Virus record (IMG/VR): IMGVR_UViG_3300042521_003909
Span: 19,923 to 83,922 of that record
Origin: a virus
Length of the DNA stretch: 64,000 nt
Direction: 5' to 3' (one strand)
The first letter of the stretch is position 1; each line of letters begins with the position of its first letter. Shown one piece after another: positions 31,833 to 39,764 of the stretch. Made by a program: the position numbers and the translations under genes. The notes under the pieces are model-generated. The model was not told the origin of the DNA. It saw nothing but the letters and a program-made list of their open reading frames with translations, and did not search any database.

Positions 31833-31862
31833 TTTTTCCCCCTCGGGGGGAGGACTTGGAGA
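31833..31862 (+). promoter_or_regulatory. T5C5 promoter-like element, first copy
   Basis: TTTTTCCCCC plus 20 nt ending GGACTTGGAGA; the predicted +1 A at 31863 is 57 nt upstream of the ATG at 31920. Confidence 0.6.
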
Positions 31863-31919
31863 AAAGCGTCAACAGTCGCTTCCACTACCCAAACTTTCGT
31901 GTAATCTACGAGCATCCCC

Positions 31920-32918
31920 ATGAACGAGCACTTCACACTAAGCGACATCCCCTTTGAGACTTTGCCGCCTGAGAGCATTCGTATGCTCTGTGAGGTGGCG
32001 GTTCGCCACATGGGTAGCGCTGCCTCCGCTAAGGACATGAGCAACCTGCCCCTTACCCCTGTTAGGGGCATGGACTACCGTATTCCTGCAACCATGCGGG
32101 CGTGTCAGAGTTACGGGTACGGACACGGAAACGGGGCTTGGCGTGGGCTAGAGGACAACAAAGAGGCTGTCCTTACTCTGCTTAAGGCAGTTATGCAGGA
32201 GAAGCAGAGTCAGCCTCGCACCCATGTCTCGCTGTCCACCAAAGACATCAGCCCGTCTGTTTTTACAAACCCGGATGTTCTGTCTTTTGTCTTGGACAAT
32301 GCTTCTAGTCTTGGCTGTGATCGTGGGGGTCAAAACGGAGTCATCGAATCATCGGTGTGGTCAGCGGTCAAGGTAGAGCAATGGTTGAGCCTCTTTGAGA
32401 CTCATCCTGCCCTTGTGGGCAAGGCTTTTGCAAGCCGTCCTGAACTGATCGGTCGCCTTTTTTCTCATGTTTTTCGTGGCTCCACTTCTGCACCCATAGC
32501 CATGAATATTGCCAAGACAGTCATTGGCTTCATGCACATCTACGACAACGATAGTCCTGCGATGCTCCATCGTTTTTGGGTGGAGAAAGACACTTCCAAT
32601 CACTACAAGGACGAGGATACTTACAGCGAACTTTTCATGCACCTGTGCGTGGTGTGTCGCAAAGATTCGGTCAACATGAAGCGCATTGCCGATGATTTGG
32701 AAAGTCAGAGCGTTGGCGGCAAAAAGACCCGCCGCCGTGATGCAGGGTGGATGACTATCTACCTGAACACCAAGTGGGATCAAGGTGACAAGGAGTTTGT
32801 CATTCGCTGCTGCCGCCTTGTTCCGCCTTTGTTCAACCTGCTTTACAGCACCGCAAAGGTGTCAGGAGAGATGCGTACCCTCAAGCGCATGTATCAGTTG
32901 AGTGGAGACACGGTGTGA
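31920..32918 (+). CDS. Hypothetical 332-residue protein
   Basis: MNEHFTLSDIPFETLPPESIRMLCEVAVRHMGS..., mostly helical, with no recognised motif. The C-terminus LKRMYQLSG echoes the YKHLYRLSG end of the 45384 RCC1-like protein. It has a T5C5 element and a TGTAATCTA box upstream. Confidence 0.5.
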   Translation: MNEHFTLSDIPFETLPPESIRMLCEVAVRHMGSAASAKDMSNLPLTPVRGMDYRIPATMRACQSYGYGHGNGAWRGLEDNKEAVLTLLKAVMQEKQSQPRTHVSLSTKDISPSVFTNPDVLSFVLDNASSLGCDRGGQNGVIESSVWSAVKVEQWLSLFETHPALVGKAFASRPELIGRLFSHVFRGSTSAPIAMNIAKTVIGFMHIYDNDSPAMLHRFWVEKDTSNHYKDEDTYSELFMHLCVVCRKDSVNMKRIADDLESQSVGGKKTRRRDAGWMTIYLNTKWDQGDKEFVIRCCRLVPPLFNLLYSTAKVSGEMRTLKRMYQLSGDTV

Positions 32919-32928
32919 CAAAAGTGTA

Positions 32929-32983
32929 ATCTATCGGAAAACCGCAAGAATAGTCTTGCACGATAGCATACATCGGCTATAAT
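32929..32983 (+). promoter_or_regulatory. Sigma70-type promoter with TGTAATCTA box
   Basis: TGTAATCTATCGGAAAA, then TTGCAC at 32956, 16-nt spacer, TATAAT at 32978. Drives the ATPase gene at 33003. Confidence 0.65.
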
Positions 32984-33002
32984 CAACAGTTGGGAACTTT
33001 TT

Positions 33003-33947
33003 ATGCCACGAACTTCTATTTCAGTTGAAGGAGTGCTTGGACACCTGAGCCTCAACCGTGAGGTTGAGTTCATGGTCCAAATGCTCGGCTGGAGTGAATC
33101 TCAGATTTTGGGTGCGATCACGACTGCTCACCCGGAACTTTCCAAAGATCAGCAGTCTCTTATTAATCACATTCGTGTCTGCCGTTCACGATACCGTGCA
33201 GATCAGAAAGAGAATGTCGAAGTGGGCGCACTTATTGGTGGCGGAACCGTTACATCCCTTGACAAGATTGCGGACAAGAAGTTGGTCCGCTTTGCATGTG
33301 GCATCGACCACATTGACATGCTTTGGGGATTCTCTGAAGATGGGAAGTCAAAAGGCTTTCCCCGTGGTCAGATCAGTCTGATTGCAGGAAGTCCCGGTGT
33401 GGGCAAGACTCGCGCAATGATTGCAGTTTGCGGAAAGATTACCGCACCGGATTACCGTCCCGCACTCAAGGCACTTTATTGGCAGAACGAGTTTGCACTT
33501 GAACAGTTCAAGACTGTTTCAAAGACGCAAATCAAGTCGGGCGCACGGTTTAGGTGTGGCGACATTCGCTCTCTCAAAGAGCAGTTGAAGGTGGTTGAAA
33601 AAGAAGTTCCTGACCTTGTGGTGGTTGATTCCATCCAAATGCTTGAAGAAGCAAAGAACAAAACAGGAATGGAAAGATGCATCGCTGCGTATAAATCTGC
33701 TGCGGTTGAAAGCAACATTCATGTCGTACTAGTTGGTCAGTTGAATAAAAAGGAACAGGTCGCAGGAAGCAGGGTGTTGGAACATCTTGTTGACTCGGTA
33801 TTTACGGCAGTTCGTGACCGTGAAACAGGAGGATTCGCCATCCGTTGTACGAAAAACAGATGGGGAATGTCAGGCATCCAAGGTTCTTTCAAGCACACAG
33901 AAAAAGGCATTGAGCCTGTCGGTGACATTACTCAAACGGAGGATTAA
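33003..33947 (+). CDS. RecA/KaiC/DnaB-like P-loop ATPase
   Basis: 314 residues. The catalytic part starts with FACGIDHIDMLWGFSEDGKSKGFPRGQISLIAGSPGVGKTRAMIAVC (Walker A GSPGVGKT), then KEVPDLVVVDSIQMLEEAK (Walker B) and VVLVGQLNKKEQVAGSRVLEHLVDSVFTAV. This is the RadA/KaiC/DnaB-helicase core. The N-terminal 90 residues are helical. It may be a replication or recombination ATPase; with the next genes (ClpS, MoxR) it begins a plus-strand run. Confidence 0.8.
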   Translation: MPRTSISVEGVLGHLSLNREVEFMVQMLGWSESQILGAITTAHPELSKDQQSLINHIRVCRSRYRADQKENVEVGALIGGGTVTSLDKIADKKLVRFACGIDHIDMLWGFSEDGKSKGFPRGQISLIAGSPGVGKTRAMIAVCGKITAPDYRPALKALYWQNEFALEQFKTVSKTQIKSGARFRCGDIRSLKEQLKVVEKEVPDLVVVDSIQMLEEAKNKTGMERCIAAYKSAAVESNIHVVLVGQLNKKEQVAGSRVLEHLVDSVFTAVRDRETGGFAIRCTKNRWGMSGIQGSFKHTEKGIEPVGDITQTED

Positions 33948-33949
33948 GC

Positions 33950-34228
33950 ATGAACAACGAAACAAGTTTGGTAAACAACAAGCCCACATTTAAGCCCCTT
34001 CCGATGTGGAAGGTGATTGTTCATAACGATGACATCAATACCTATAACCATGTCATTGGGACTTTCATGGAAATCGTGAAAATGGACAAGCAGACTGCCT
34101 ATGTCAAGACTGTTGAGGTCGATAAAGAAGGCTTGTCTATCGTTTCTGTCACTCACAAGGAGCACGCTGAACTTCTGAGAGATCAGTTGCAGTCAAAGGC
34201 TCTGACTGTCACGATTGAGCCTGATTGA
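33950..34228 (+). CDS. clpS: ClpS-like adaptor
   Basis: 92 residues. PMWKVIVHNDDINTYNHVIGTFMEIVKMDKQTAYVKTVEVDKEGLSIVSVTHKEHAELLRDQL follows ClpS (Y.V...NDD...M..V......V......A......V...G.........E.AE). ClpS hands N-degron substrates to the ClpAP/ClpCP protease. A phage copy could redirect host proteolysis. It starts 2 nt after the ATPase stop. Confidence 0.88.
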   Translation: MNNETSLVNNKPTFKPLPMWKVIVHNDDINTYNHVIGTFMEIVKMDKQTAYVKTVEVDKEGLSIVSVTHKEHAELLRDQLQSKALTVTIEPD

Positions 34229-34240
34229 TTACAAAACAAA

Positions 34241-34312
34241 GCGGTTGTCGTATAATGGCTATTACGCAGGTTTTCCAAACCTGACATGGGAGTTCGATCC
34301 TCCCCTACCGCA
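34241..34312 (+). tRNA. tRNA-Gly (TCC)
   Basis: Acceptor GCGGTTG/CTACCGC with one T-T mismatch, anticodon loop TTTCCAA (TCC), T arm GGGAGTTCGATCCTCCC. A T5C5 element starts 7 nt downstream. Confidence 0.88.
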
Positions 34313-34318
34313 TTCCTC

Positions 34319-34348
34319 TTTTTCCCCCTCGCCGGGGAAGTTTGGGGC
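34319..34348 (+). promoter_or_regulatory. T5C5 promoter-like element
   Basis: TTTTTCCCCC plus 20 nt ending AAGTTTGGGGC, +1 G at 34349, 57-nt leader to the MoxR gene. Confidence 0.65.
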
Positions 34349-34405
34349 GTTGGAACTCCAGCGGGGAGAACCATCATCGTTTACTACAGTTCGGAGAAAT
34401 AACAA

Positions 34406-35428
34406 ATGAATCTCGTTGAAAAGATCAAGCGCAACCGTAAGACGGGTGTTCCCACCTTCATCTTTGGTGCGCCCGGTGTTGGTAAGTCGCAGATGGTTCA
34501 TCAGGCTGCTGACGGCGATACGGTCATTGATGTTCGCCTGTCGATGCTTGATCCCGTTGACCTGCGTGGTCTGCCTACGGTTGACAAGAACGCCGATGGC
34601 GAGGCTGTCGTTGAGTGGGCGCGTCCTGAGTTCATCCCGGCTGAAGGCAAGGGCATCATCTTCTTTGATGAGTTGAACACCGCCCCTGCTGCCGTGCAGA
34701 ACGCTGCGCTTCAGATCATCCTTGACCGCAAGTGTGGTCCGCATAAGTTGGGTGACGGTTGGTACATCGTGGCTGCGGGAAACAAGGCTTCCCACAAGGC
34801 GCATGTCAACCCGCTGTCGGCTCCGCTGCGTAACCGCTTTGCCGTGGTTGAGTACGAACCCTCCGTTGAGGCGTGGTCTGCTTGGGCGATGAGCACGGGA
34901 GTTCACGATCATGTCATCGGCTTCCTGAACTTCCGTCCCGGTCTGCTCACGACCGATCCGAAGGACGAGTACGCGAACTTTGCGTCCCCTCGTTCGTGGG
35001 AGCGTGTGTCGAAGTTCCTGCAAGCGGGTCTTGACGAGCAGGAGGACATGGAGCCTCTTGTCGGCAAGGGTGCTGCTGCGGAGTTCAATGCGTACCGTAC
35101 TGAGATTCGGGACATGCCCGACATCGACGCTCTCATTGCGAAGAAGGCTGAGTTCAAGGAGAACCCGAAGAAGATCAGCATTTCCTACGCCGTGTCGATG
35201 GCTCTTGCCTCGCGCCTTTCGCGTGGTGACAAGAAGTTTGTTGGCACGAATGCGGATCGCTGCTGCGAGATTGTGTCGGCTCTGTCCCCGGAGATCGCGT
35301 GTCTTTTCTTTGTCCGTACTCTCACCTCCGATCCTCATGTCAAGACGGCTGTGTGTGAGAGCAAGGCGGCTCACAAGTGGGTGCTCACCCATGAGAAGTT
35401 GCTGACGAAGTACGGGATCAAGAAGTAA
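34406..35428 (+). CDS. MoxR-family AAA+ ATPase
   Basis: 340 residues. FIFGAPGVGKSQMVHQAA (Walker A near residue 22), VEWARPEFIPAEGKGIIFFDELNTAPAAVQNAALQIILDRK (Walker B and MoxR helix), IVAAGNK (sensor 1) and LSAPLRNRFAVVEYEP (arginine finger region). MoxR ATPases remodel targets with a VWA-domain partner, and one follows immediately. Role probably chaperone-like assembly or metal loading. Confidence 0.9.
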   Translation: MNLVEKIKRNRKTGVPTFIFGAPGVGKSQMVHQAADGDTVIDVRLSMLDPVDLRGLPTVDKNADGEAVVEWARPEFIPAEGKGIIFFDELNTAPAAVQNAALQIILDRKCGPHKLGDGWYIVAAGNKASHKAHVNPLSAPLRNRFAVVEYEPSVEAWSAWAMSTGVHDHVIGFLNFRPGLLTTDPKDEYANFASPRSWERVSKFLQAGLDEQEDMEPLVGKGAAAEFNAYRTEIRDMPDIDALIAKKAEFKENPKKISISYAVSMALASRLSRGDKKFVGTNADRCCEIVSALSPEIACLFFVRTLTSDPHVKTAVCESKAAHKWVLTHEKLLTKYGIKK

Positions 35429-35429
35429 T

Positions 35430-35490
35430 CCCCCCGCAGGAGTCGGGGAGGGCGGTTCGCCGCTCTCCCCTTCTCCAACTTTTTCCCCCT
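35430..35490 (+). terminator. GC-rich hairpin overlapping promoter element
   Basis: GGGGAGGGCGG-TTCG-CCGCTCTCCCC with a UUCG loop after the MoxR stop; the next T-run is the start of the T5C5 element at 35480. Confidence 0.55.
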
Positions 35491-35509
35491 CCCCCGGTGG
35501 AGTTGGAAC
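35480..35509 (+). promoter_or_regulatory. T5C5 promoter-like element, leaderless
   Basis: TTTTTCCCCC plus 20 nt ending GGAGTTGGAAC; the ATG is the next base. Confidence 0.65.
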
Positions 35510-36766
35510 ATGGCAAAGAAGAAGAACACAACCTCTACGACCGCAACCGTCCCTGCTCCCGCTACGGACAACGCTCAGGATGTCGGACTTACTCCGTCTG
35601 AACTGAACGAACTCCGTGAGCGCATGAAGGGAATCGTGTTTCGCATGTACCGCTTCTTTCCCTTTTGGGGACTGCTTGCGGAGAACTGCAAGGTTTCCAT
35701 CGTGTCCGATAGCGCAGTCTCAACGGCTTGCGTTGACCGATACGGCAACATCCGTTTCGGAGCAAAGTTCTTCAAGGACTTGAGCGAGGATCAGGCGTTG
35801 TTCGTCCTTGCCCATGAGATCGGTCACGCTGCGTTCAGTCACATTGATCGCCGTCAGAGCCGTGATCCGTTCCTGTGGAATGTTGCGATTGACTACGCCA
35901 TCAATCTGCTCCTGAACGACAACTTTGGCGACTCCAAGTATCTCCCGAAGGGTGTGCTCCTTGACAAGAAGTACGCCGGAATGTCTGCGGAGGAGATTTA
36001 CGAGGATGTCATCAAGAACGCCAAAGTCGTGAAGGTCTACACGATGTCGGGCGACTTGGACTACAACGGTCAGGGCGACGAGGAAGGCGATGGCAATGGC
36101 ATCGTGGTTCGTGATCGCCGTGCAGAGAAGAAGCAGAGTGAGCAGGGATGGGATCAGGCAATCGCCTTGTCTCATGCCCGTGCCAAGATGCAGGGCGAGA
36201 TGCCTGAGTCTCTTGACCGTGAAGTGTCTCGCAAGTTGGAGAGCCGTGTTGATTGGCGTGAAGCCCTGAAGCAGTACCTCCGCTTTGGCGTGACTCGCAT
36301 CATGCGCGACCACTACACCTTCATGCCTCCCAATCGGCGGTTTGTCCATCAGGGGCTTTACCTTCCGTCCATGTACGGACATGACGCTCCGAAGATCGGC
36401 TTTGCCGTGGACACCTCCGGTTCGATGGGTGAAGATGAGATGTCTGCCGCAATCGCTGAGATTGACGAGATTCGCAGACAGTTCAACTGCCCTCTTTACC
36501 TTGTGGAATGCGATGCAGATGTTCACGCAGGGCGTTGGCTCACCCCGGAGGAGTCTTGCCCGACTGCCTTCAAGGGCGGCGGCGGTACGGACTTTCGCCC
36601 TGTCTTTGAGCACATCAAGGACGAGAAGGTTCCCGTGGACATCATGGTGTACCTCACCGATGGCTACGGAGAGTTCGGAGATCAGCCTGAAGTGGATGTT
36701 CTGTGGCTGACCACTACGAACCAAAAGCCTCCGTATGGTGAGCACATTCAGGTCAATGTCGGGTAA
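35510..36766 (+). CDS. VWA-like protein with metallopeptidase-type domain
   Basis: 418 residues, partner of the MoxR ATPase. An N-terminal domain has VLAHEIGHAAFSHIDRR (HExxH). The C-terminal VWA-like domain has IGFAVDTSGSMGEDEM (MIDAS DxSGS), FKGGGGTDFRPVFEHI and VDIMVYLTDGYGEFG. This architecture (DUF2201 plus VWA-like) is regularly found beside MoxR genes. The metal ion in the MIDAS probably binds client proteins. No Shine-Dalgarno is present at the start. Confidence 0.9.
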   Translation: MAKKKNTTSTTATVPAPATDNAQDVGLTPSELNELRERMKGIVFRMYRFFPFWGLLAENCKVSIVSDSAVSTACVDRYGNIRFGAKFFKDLSEDQALFVLAHEIGHAAFSHIDRRQSRDPFLWNVAIDYAINLLLNDNFGDSKYLPKGVLLDKKYAGMSAEEIYEDVIKNAKVVKVYTMSGDLDYNGQGDEEGDGNGIVVRDRRAEKKQSEQGWDQAIALSHARAKMQGEMPESLDREVSRKLESRVDWREALKQYLRFGVTRIMRDHYTFMPPNRRFVHQGLYLPSMYGHDAPKIGFAVDTSGSMGEDEMSAAIAEIDEIRRQFNCPLYLVECDADVHAGRWLTPEESCPTAFKGGGGTDFRPVFEHIKDEKVPVDIMVYLTDGYGEFGDQPEVDVLWLTTTNQKPPYGEHIQVNVG

Positions 36767-36799
36767 CATGGGGGTGAGTGGTGAAAGCCTCTCACCCTC

Positions 36800-36829
36800 T
36801 TTTTCCCCCTCCACGGGGGAGTTTGGAGA
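36800..36829 (+). promoter_or_regulatory. T5C5 promoter-like element
   Basis: TTTTTCCCCC plus 20 nt ending GAGTTTGGAGA. The leader to 36913 contains an AGCCGG/CCGGTT hairpin. Confidence 0.6.
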
Positions 36830-36912
36830 GTCAGCCGGATGTTCCGGTTGACAGTAGCACTTGAGAGCCGCAAACCAAGTCACATGACTTGTATAGGCGG
36901 CAAGGAGAAACG

Positions 36913-37569
36913 ATGGCTAACGCCATTACTAGCAACGCTTCGGTCGCAATCACCAACACGCAGAGCCATGCCCTGATTCGCACCTCGCTCTCTAAGAGCG
37001 GTTCGTGCAAGACGATGAAGGGCAACGCCACGGCTGACACGATCCTTGTGGACAAGTCGCGTGGCAACAACTACACCGTTGATGCTTGCGTTCGTGTTCA
37101 CGGCACGATCAAGGTGGATCATAACGGGACGATGAAGAAGCGTCTTGATCGCTTCAAGTTGTTCGCTCAGGCAATCGTCAATCTCACTCGCAAGGGCGTT
37201 GAGATCAACAAGGCGCTCGTCATGGGCGAGATGGATCGCCTGTGGATGGTTCACAAGGAGAACCGTGACCTGAAGCAGATCGACAGCGAGACTTTCGATT
37301 CCGTTCTCGCTGAACTGTTCGGTCAGGGCTTTTACGACCGCATGTACGCCGCCGTTGACGAGAACGCTGTCAAGGCGGGAGACTTCAGCGTGAGCGACCT
37401 CACCATTGACATCCTCACTTCTCGCGTTGGGGCTGTGGGTGCGGACAACATGGCTGTGTGGGAGGCTCCTGCCTCTGCCTCCCCGGTGTCTGCTATGCAG
37501 CATGTTGCGGGTGGTTCTCCCAACGAGGCTGATACCGTGAAGCGCAAGCCCGTTCGCCGGAAGAAGTGA
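36913..37569 (+). CDS. Hypothetical 218-residue protein
   Basis: ATG at 36913 set by AGGAG. MANAITSNASVAITNTQSHALIRTSLSKSGSCKTMKGN..., a structured middle (FKLFAQAIVNLTRKGVEINKALVMGEMDRLWMVHKENRDL) and a basic tail KRKPVRRKK. Follows the MoxR-VWA pair and may belong to the same system; no family recognised. Confidence 0.55.
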   Translation: MANAITSNASVAITNTQSHALIRTSLSKSGSCKTMKGNATADTILVDKSRGNNYTVDACVRVHGTIKVDHNGTMKKRLDRFKLFAQAIVNLTRKGVEINKALVMGEMDRLWMVHKENRDLKQIDSETFDSVLAELFGQGFYDRMYAAVDENAVKAGDFSVSDLTIDILTSRVGAVGADNMAVWEAPASASPVSAMQHVAGGSPNEADTVKRKPVRRKK

Positions 37570-37582
37570 CCAATAAAAGGAT

Positions 37583-37616
37583 TGGGGGTTGGGGCTGAAA
37601 AGCCCCTCCCCCGTCC
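37583..37616 (+). terminator. GC-rich terminator-like hairpin
   Basis: GGGGGTTGGGGCT-gaaa-AGCCCCTCCCCC, followed within 20 nt by the T-run of the next T5C5 element. Confidence 0.55.
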
Positions 37617-37624
37617 TACGGCTC

Positions 37625-37654
37625 TTTTTCCCCCTCTGTCTTTAGATTTAGGGG
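37625..37654 (+). promoter_or_regulatory. T5C5 promoter-like element
   Basis: TTTTTCCCCC plus 20 nt ending AGATTTAGGGG; far (163 nt) from the next gene, which has its own sigma70-type promoter. Confidence 0.5.
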
Positions 37655-37709
37655 GTCAGGGCAACATAAGAAAAATCAAGAATCTTCTTACATTTGTTAC
37701 TAACATCAC

Positions 37710-37737
37710 TTGACACAAATAAGAAGCGTTCTATGAT
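37710..37737 (+). promoter_or_regulatory. Sigma70-type promoter
   Basis: TTGACA, 16-nt spacer, TATGAT, 80 nt upstream of the AT-hook gene. Confidence 0.6.
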
Positions 37738-37817
37738 TTGGTCATATTGATCCCAATACTGCCGAGGATCAATCTGATTCTATTCAGTCGGCAGGTTTTC
37801 AAAGGAGCATCTTCAAA

Positions 37818-38540
37818 ATGAAGAGCAACAAGAATGCCGTCATTCCTTTCAACTCGGCAGACATCATCAGCCGTCAGTTGAAGGTGAGTCGCAACGATTT
37901 GGTCGCTGCGGTTCAGTCGGCGCATGTGGAGTTGGTGGCGCAGTTGAACAGCCTCACGCAGTTTGAGCAGCAGTTGGGCATCGCGCCCAACGAGGGCGAG
38001 AACGGTGGCGGCGGTGAAACGAAGCGTGGTCCCGGTCGCCCGAAGGGGTCGAAGAACAAGGGTCCCGGTCGTCCCAAGACGAAGCGTGGTCCCGGTCGCC
38101 CGAAGAAGGCAAAGGGTCCCGGTCGTCCCAAGACGAAGCGTGGTCCCGGTCGCCCGAAGAAGGCAAAGGGTCCCGGTCGCCCGAAGGCGAAGCGTGGTCC
38201 CGGTCGCCCGAAGGGGTCGGGAGTCAAGCGCAAGTCGGTGAAGGGTGGCGCAACCGCCTCTCGCCGTGGTCGTAAGGCGAAGAACCCCAATGGGATGACC
38301 ATGCGTGATGCGGTGAGCAACACTCTCCGCAACTCCACGGGTCCGGTGAAGGCTGCTGCCATTGCCGAAATCCTGAAGGGTCAGGGCTTTACGAGCAAGT
38401 CCCTCAGCACTCAGGTGGCTCAGGAGTTGAGCCGCATGGTGAACGATGGACTCGCTAGCCGCCCGGAGCGTGGCTCGTATGCTTGGTCGGGCGGCAATGC
38501 CGCTCAGGAGCAGACGGCTGAAGTCGCTCAGACCGCCTGA
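37818..38540 (+). CDS. AT-hook repeat protein with C-terminal winged-helix-like domain
   Basis: 240 residues. Residues 70-140 hold about seven GPGRPK AT-hook motifs (core GRP flanked by Lys/Arg) that bind the minor groove of AT-rich DNA. Residues 155-225 (MTMRDAVSNTLRNSTGPVKAAAIAEILKGQGFTSKSLSTQVAQELSRMVNDGLASRPERGSYAW) look like a winged helix. Probable nucleoid-like or global DNA-binding protein. The repeat DNA is itself nearly identical, indicating repeat expansion. Confidence 0.8.
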   Translation: MKSNKNAVIPFNSADIISRQLKVSRNDLVAAVQSAHVELVAQLNSLTQFEQQLGIAPNEGENGGGGETKRGPGRPKGSKNKGPGRPKTKRGPGRPKKAKGPGRPKTKRGPGRPKKAKGPGRPKAKRGPGRPKGSGVKRKSVKGGATASRRGRKAKNPNGMTMRDAVSNTLRNSTGPVKAAAIAEILKGQGFTSKSLSTQVAQELSRMVNDGLASRPERGSYAWSGGNAAQEQTAEVAQTA

Positions 38541-38559
38541 GTCTGATTGAAAAAAGTTC

Positions 38560-38604
38560 CAACGGTGAGTCGCCCTAAAAAAGCGGCTCACCGTTGTGTT
38601 TTCG
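38560..38604 (+). terminator. Intrinsic terminator
   Basis: CAACGGTGAG(T)CGC ... GCG(G)CTCACCGTTG followed by TGTTTTC, after the AT-hook gene. Confidence 0.75.
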
Positions 38605-38641
38605 TATCACGATTGCTAATAGCCGGATATTAGCCAATGGG

Positions 38642-38890
38642 ATGCCTGAACCAAGAATCAATCAAGCCACTCAAACCATTGGCAACGGACTCGCTTGGGA
38701 CACCAAGAATGGGCTGCTTGCACATTTTCTTTCTAGTCCTTCCACGACTGTGTGTGGACGAGATGTGACCGGTGGCGCTTCTTACGGTTGGTATCCGGGC
38801 AAGCAGGATGAAAAAACTAGGATTTGTCCTGACTGCGCAAAACGCAAAACTGTTCCCGTAGCTCAGTTGGATAGAGCAGCCGCCTTCTAA
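38642..38890 (+). CDS. Small zinc-finger-like protein ending inside a tRNA gene
   Basis: 82 residues from the ATG at 38642. HFLSSPSTTVCGRDVTGG...RICPDCAKRK has a C-x(n)-C..C layout. The frame runs on through VAQLDRAAAF, which is translated tRNA-Arg sequence, and stops at the TAA inside the anticodon loop. An earlier start at 38594 is possible but unsupported. Confidence 0.55.
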   Translation: MPEPRINQATQTIGNGLAWDTKNGLLAHFLSSPSTTVCGRDVTGGASYGWYPGKQDEKTRICPDCAKRKTVPVAQLDRAAAF

Positions 38891-38925
38891 GCGGCAGGTC
38901 GTTGGTTCGAACCCAACCGGGAATG
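38852..38925 (+). tRNA. tRNA-Arg (TCT)
   Basis: Acceptor GTTCCCG/CGGGAAT (G-T first pair), anticodon stem GCCGC/GCGGC, loop CTTCTAA (TCT), T arm GTTGGTTCGAACCCAAC. Two bases downstream a TTGACA begins. Confidence 0.9.
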
Positions 38926-38926
38926 C

Positions 38927-38954
38927 TTGACAACGCAGAGAGCGATGCTATAAT
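38927..38954 (+). promoter_or_regulatory. Consensus sigma70 promoter
   Basis: TTGACA, 16-nt spacer, TATAAT, drives the 39006 gene and perhaps tmRNA. Confidence 0.75.
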
Positions 38955-39005
38955 ATACATGTCACTTTTCTATTCTTCAGTTACCTTTTACAAAAGGAGT
39001 TCAAC

Positions 39006-39296
39006 ATGAGTCATATCTCTGTTCGTAGTTCTTCTATTCGCCTGACTGACGAAAGCGCATCTCCTCGTCAGCGCCTTCATGGTTGGGTCTTTCCTCCTAG
39101 TCCTGTTACGCAGGGAGTGCTTGTGGGCATGAATGATGCTCTTGCAGAAGAGATCATCGGCATGATCCGTGATTGCTGCTCTGATGACAACGGCAACATG
39201 ATTCTTGAAGGACAAAATGGCGATCTGCTTACTTTTGCTAGCCGTCTTGAGCAGAACATTGCTCAGAAGGCAATGCGGAAAACAGATCGTGACTAA
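39006..39296 (+). CDS. Hypothetical 96-residue protein
   Basis: AAGGAG ribosome site; MSHISVRSSSIRLTDESASPRQRLHGWVFPP..., with a helical C-terminal half. No family recognised. It precedes tmRNA by 41 nt. Confidence 0.55.
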   Translation: MSHISVRSSSIRLTDESASPRQRLHGWVFPPSPVTQGVLVGMNDALAEEIIGMIRDCCSDDNGNMILEGQNGDLLTFASRLEQNIAQKAMRKTDRD

Positions 39297-39337
39297 AGGA
39301 CTTTTTACAAGCCCATTGAAATATGGGTCTGTATGAA

Positions 39338-39694
39338 GGGGCTGAAATGGTTTCGATTGCGAAAGGGTTATTCGATACTGCACGACGAGGCTGATGGGCA
39401 ACTCGTAAAAAGCCGATCAAAACAACAACCGCCAACGAATCGTTGATGGCTGTCGCTGCTTAAGCAGCAAAGACTTTAGACGGTGTGGCGCTTGCCCCTA
39501 AAGTCTCGTTAAGAGTGCCAATCAGCGTACTGCGAAGCCTTAGCGTACAAGGCGCTGAAAACTATATTATGAACTCTAAGGCTATCAGAGGACTCATGGT
39601 ACGAGGACTCTTCTGATGGACGGACTCGTACCTAGCGTGGAGAAGGTTCGATAGCAGTTTCGTCAACACAGGGGTTCGACTCCCCTCGGCTCCA
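39338..39694 (+). ncRNA. ssrA: tmRNA
   Basis: 357 nt. The 5' end GGGGCTGAAATGGTTTCGA and the 3' end GGGGTTCGACTCCCCTCGGCTCCA form the tRNA-like domain (acceptor GGGGCTG/CGGCTCC). The likely tag reading frame, from a GCC resume codon near 39432, gives ANESLMAVAA and then TAA, similar in form to ANDENYALAA. CCA is not fully encoded. tmRNA rescues stalled ribosomes and tags products for ClpXP/ClpAP. Rare in phages; with clpS in the same window, a proteolysis link is plausible. Confidence 0.93.
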
Positions 39695-39764
39695 TTCAGC
39701 AACGCCCTCGCTCAGTTAATCCTGAGCGGGGGCTTTTCTAACAGTATCAGCAGAAAGGATAAAA

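Noticed and set aside
34262-36883. Long minus-strand open frames (34262-35392, 35720-36883)
   Set aside because: They are antisense to clear MoxR and VWA genes with intact motifs; their translations are low-complexity and lack motifs.
38020-38215. Regular DNA repeats resembling a CRISPR array
   Set aside because: They are in frame and encode AT-hook motifs; there are no unique spacers.
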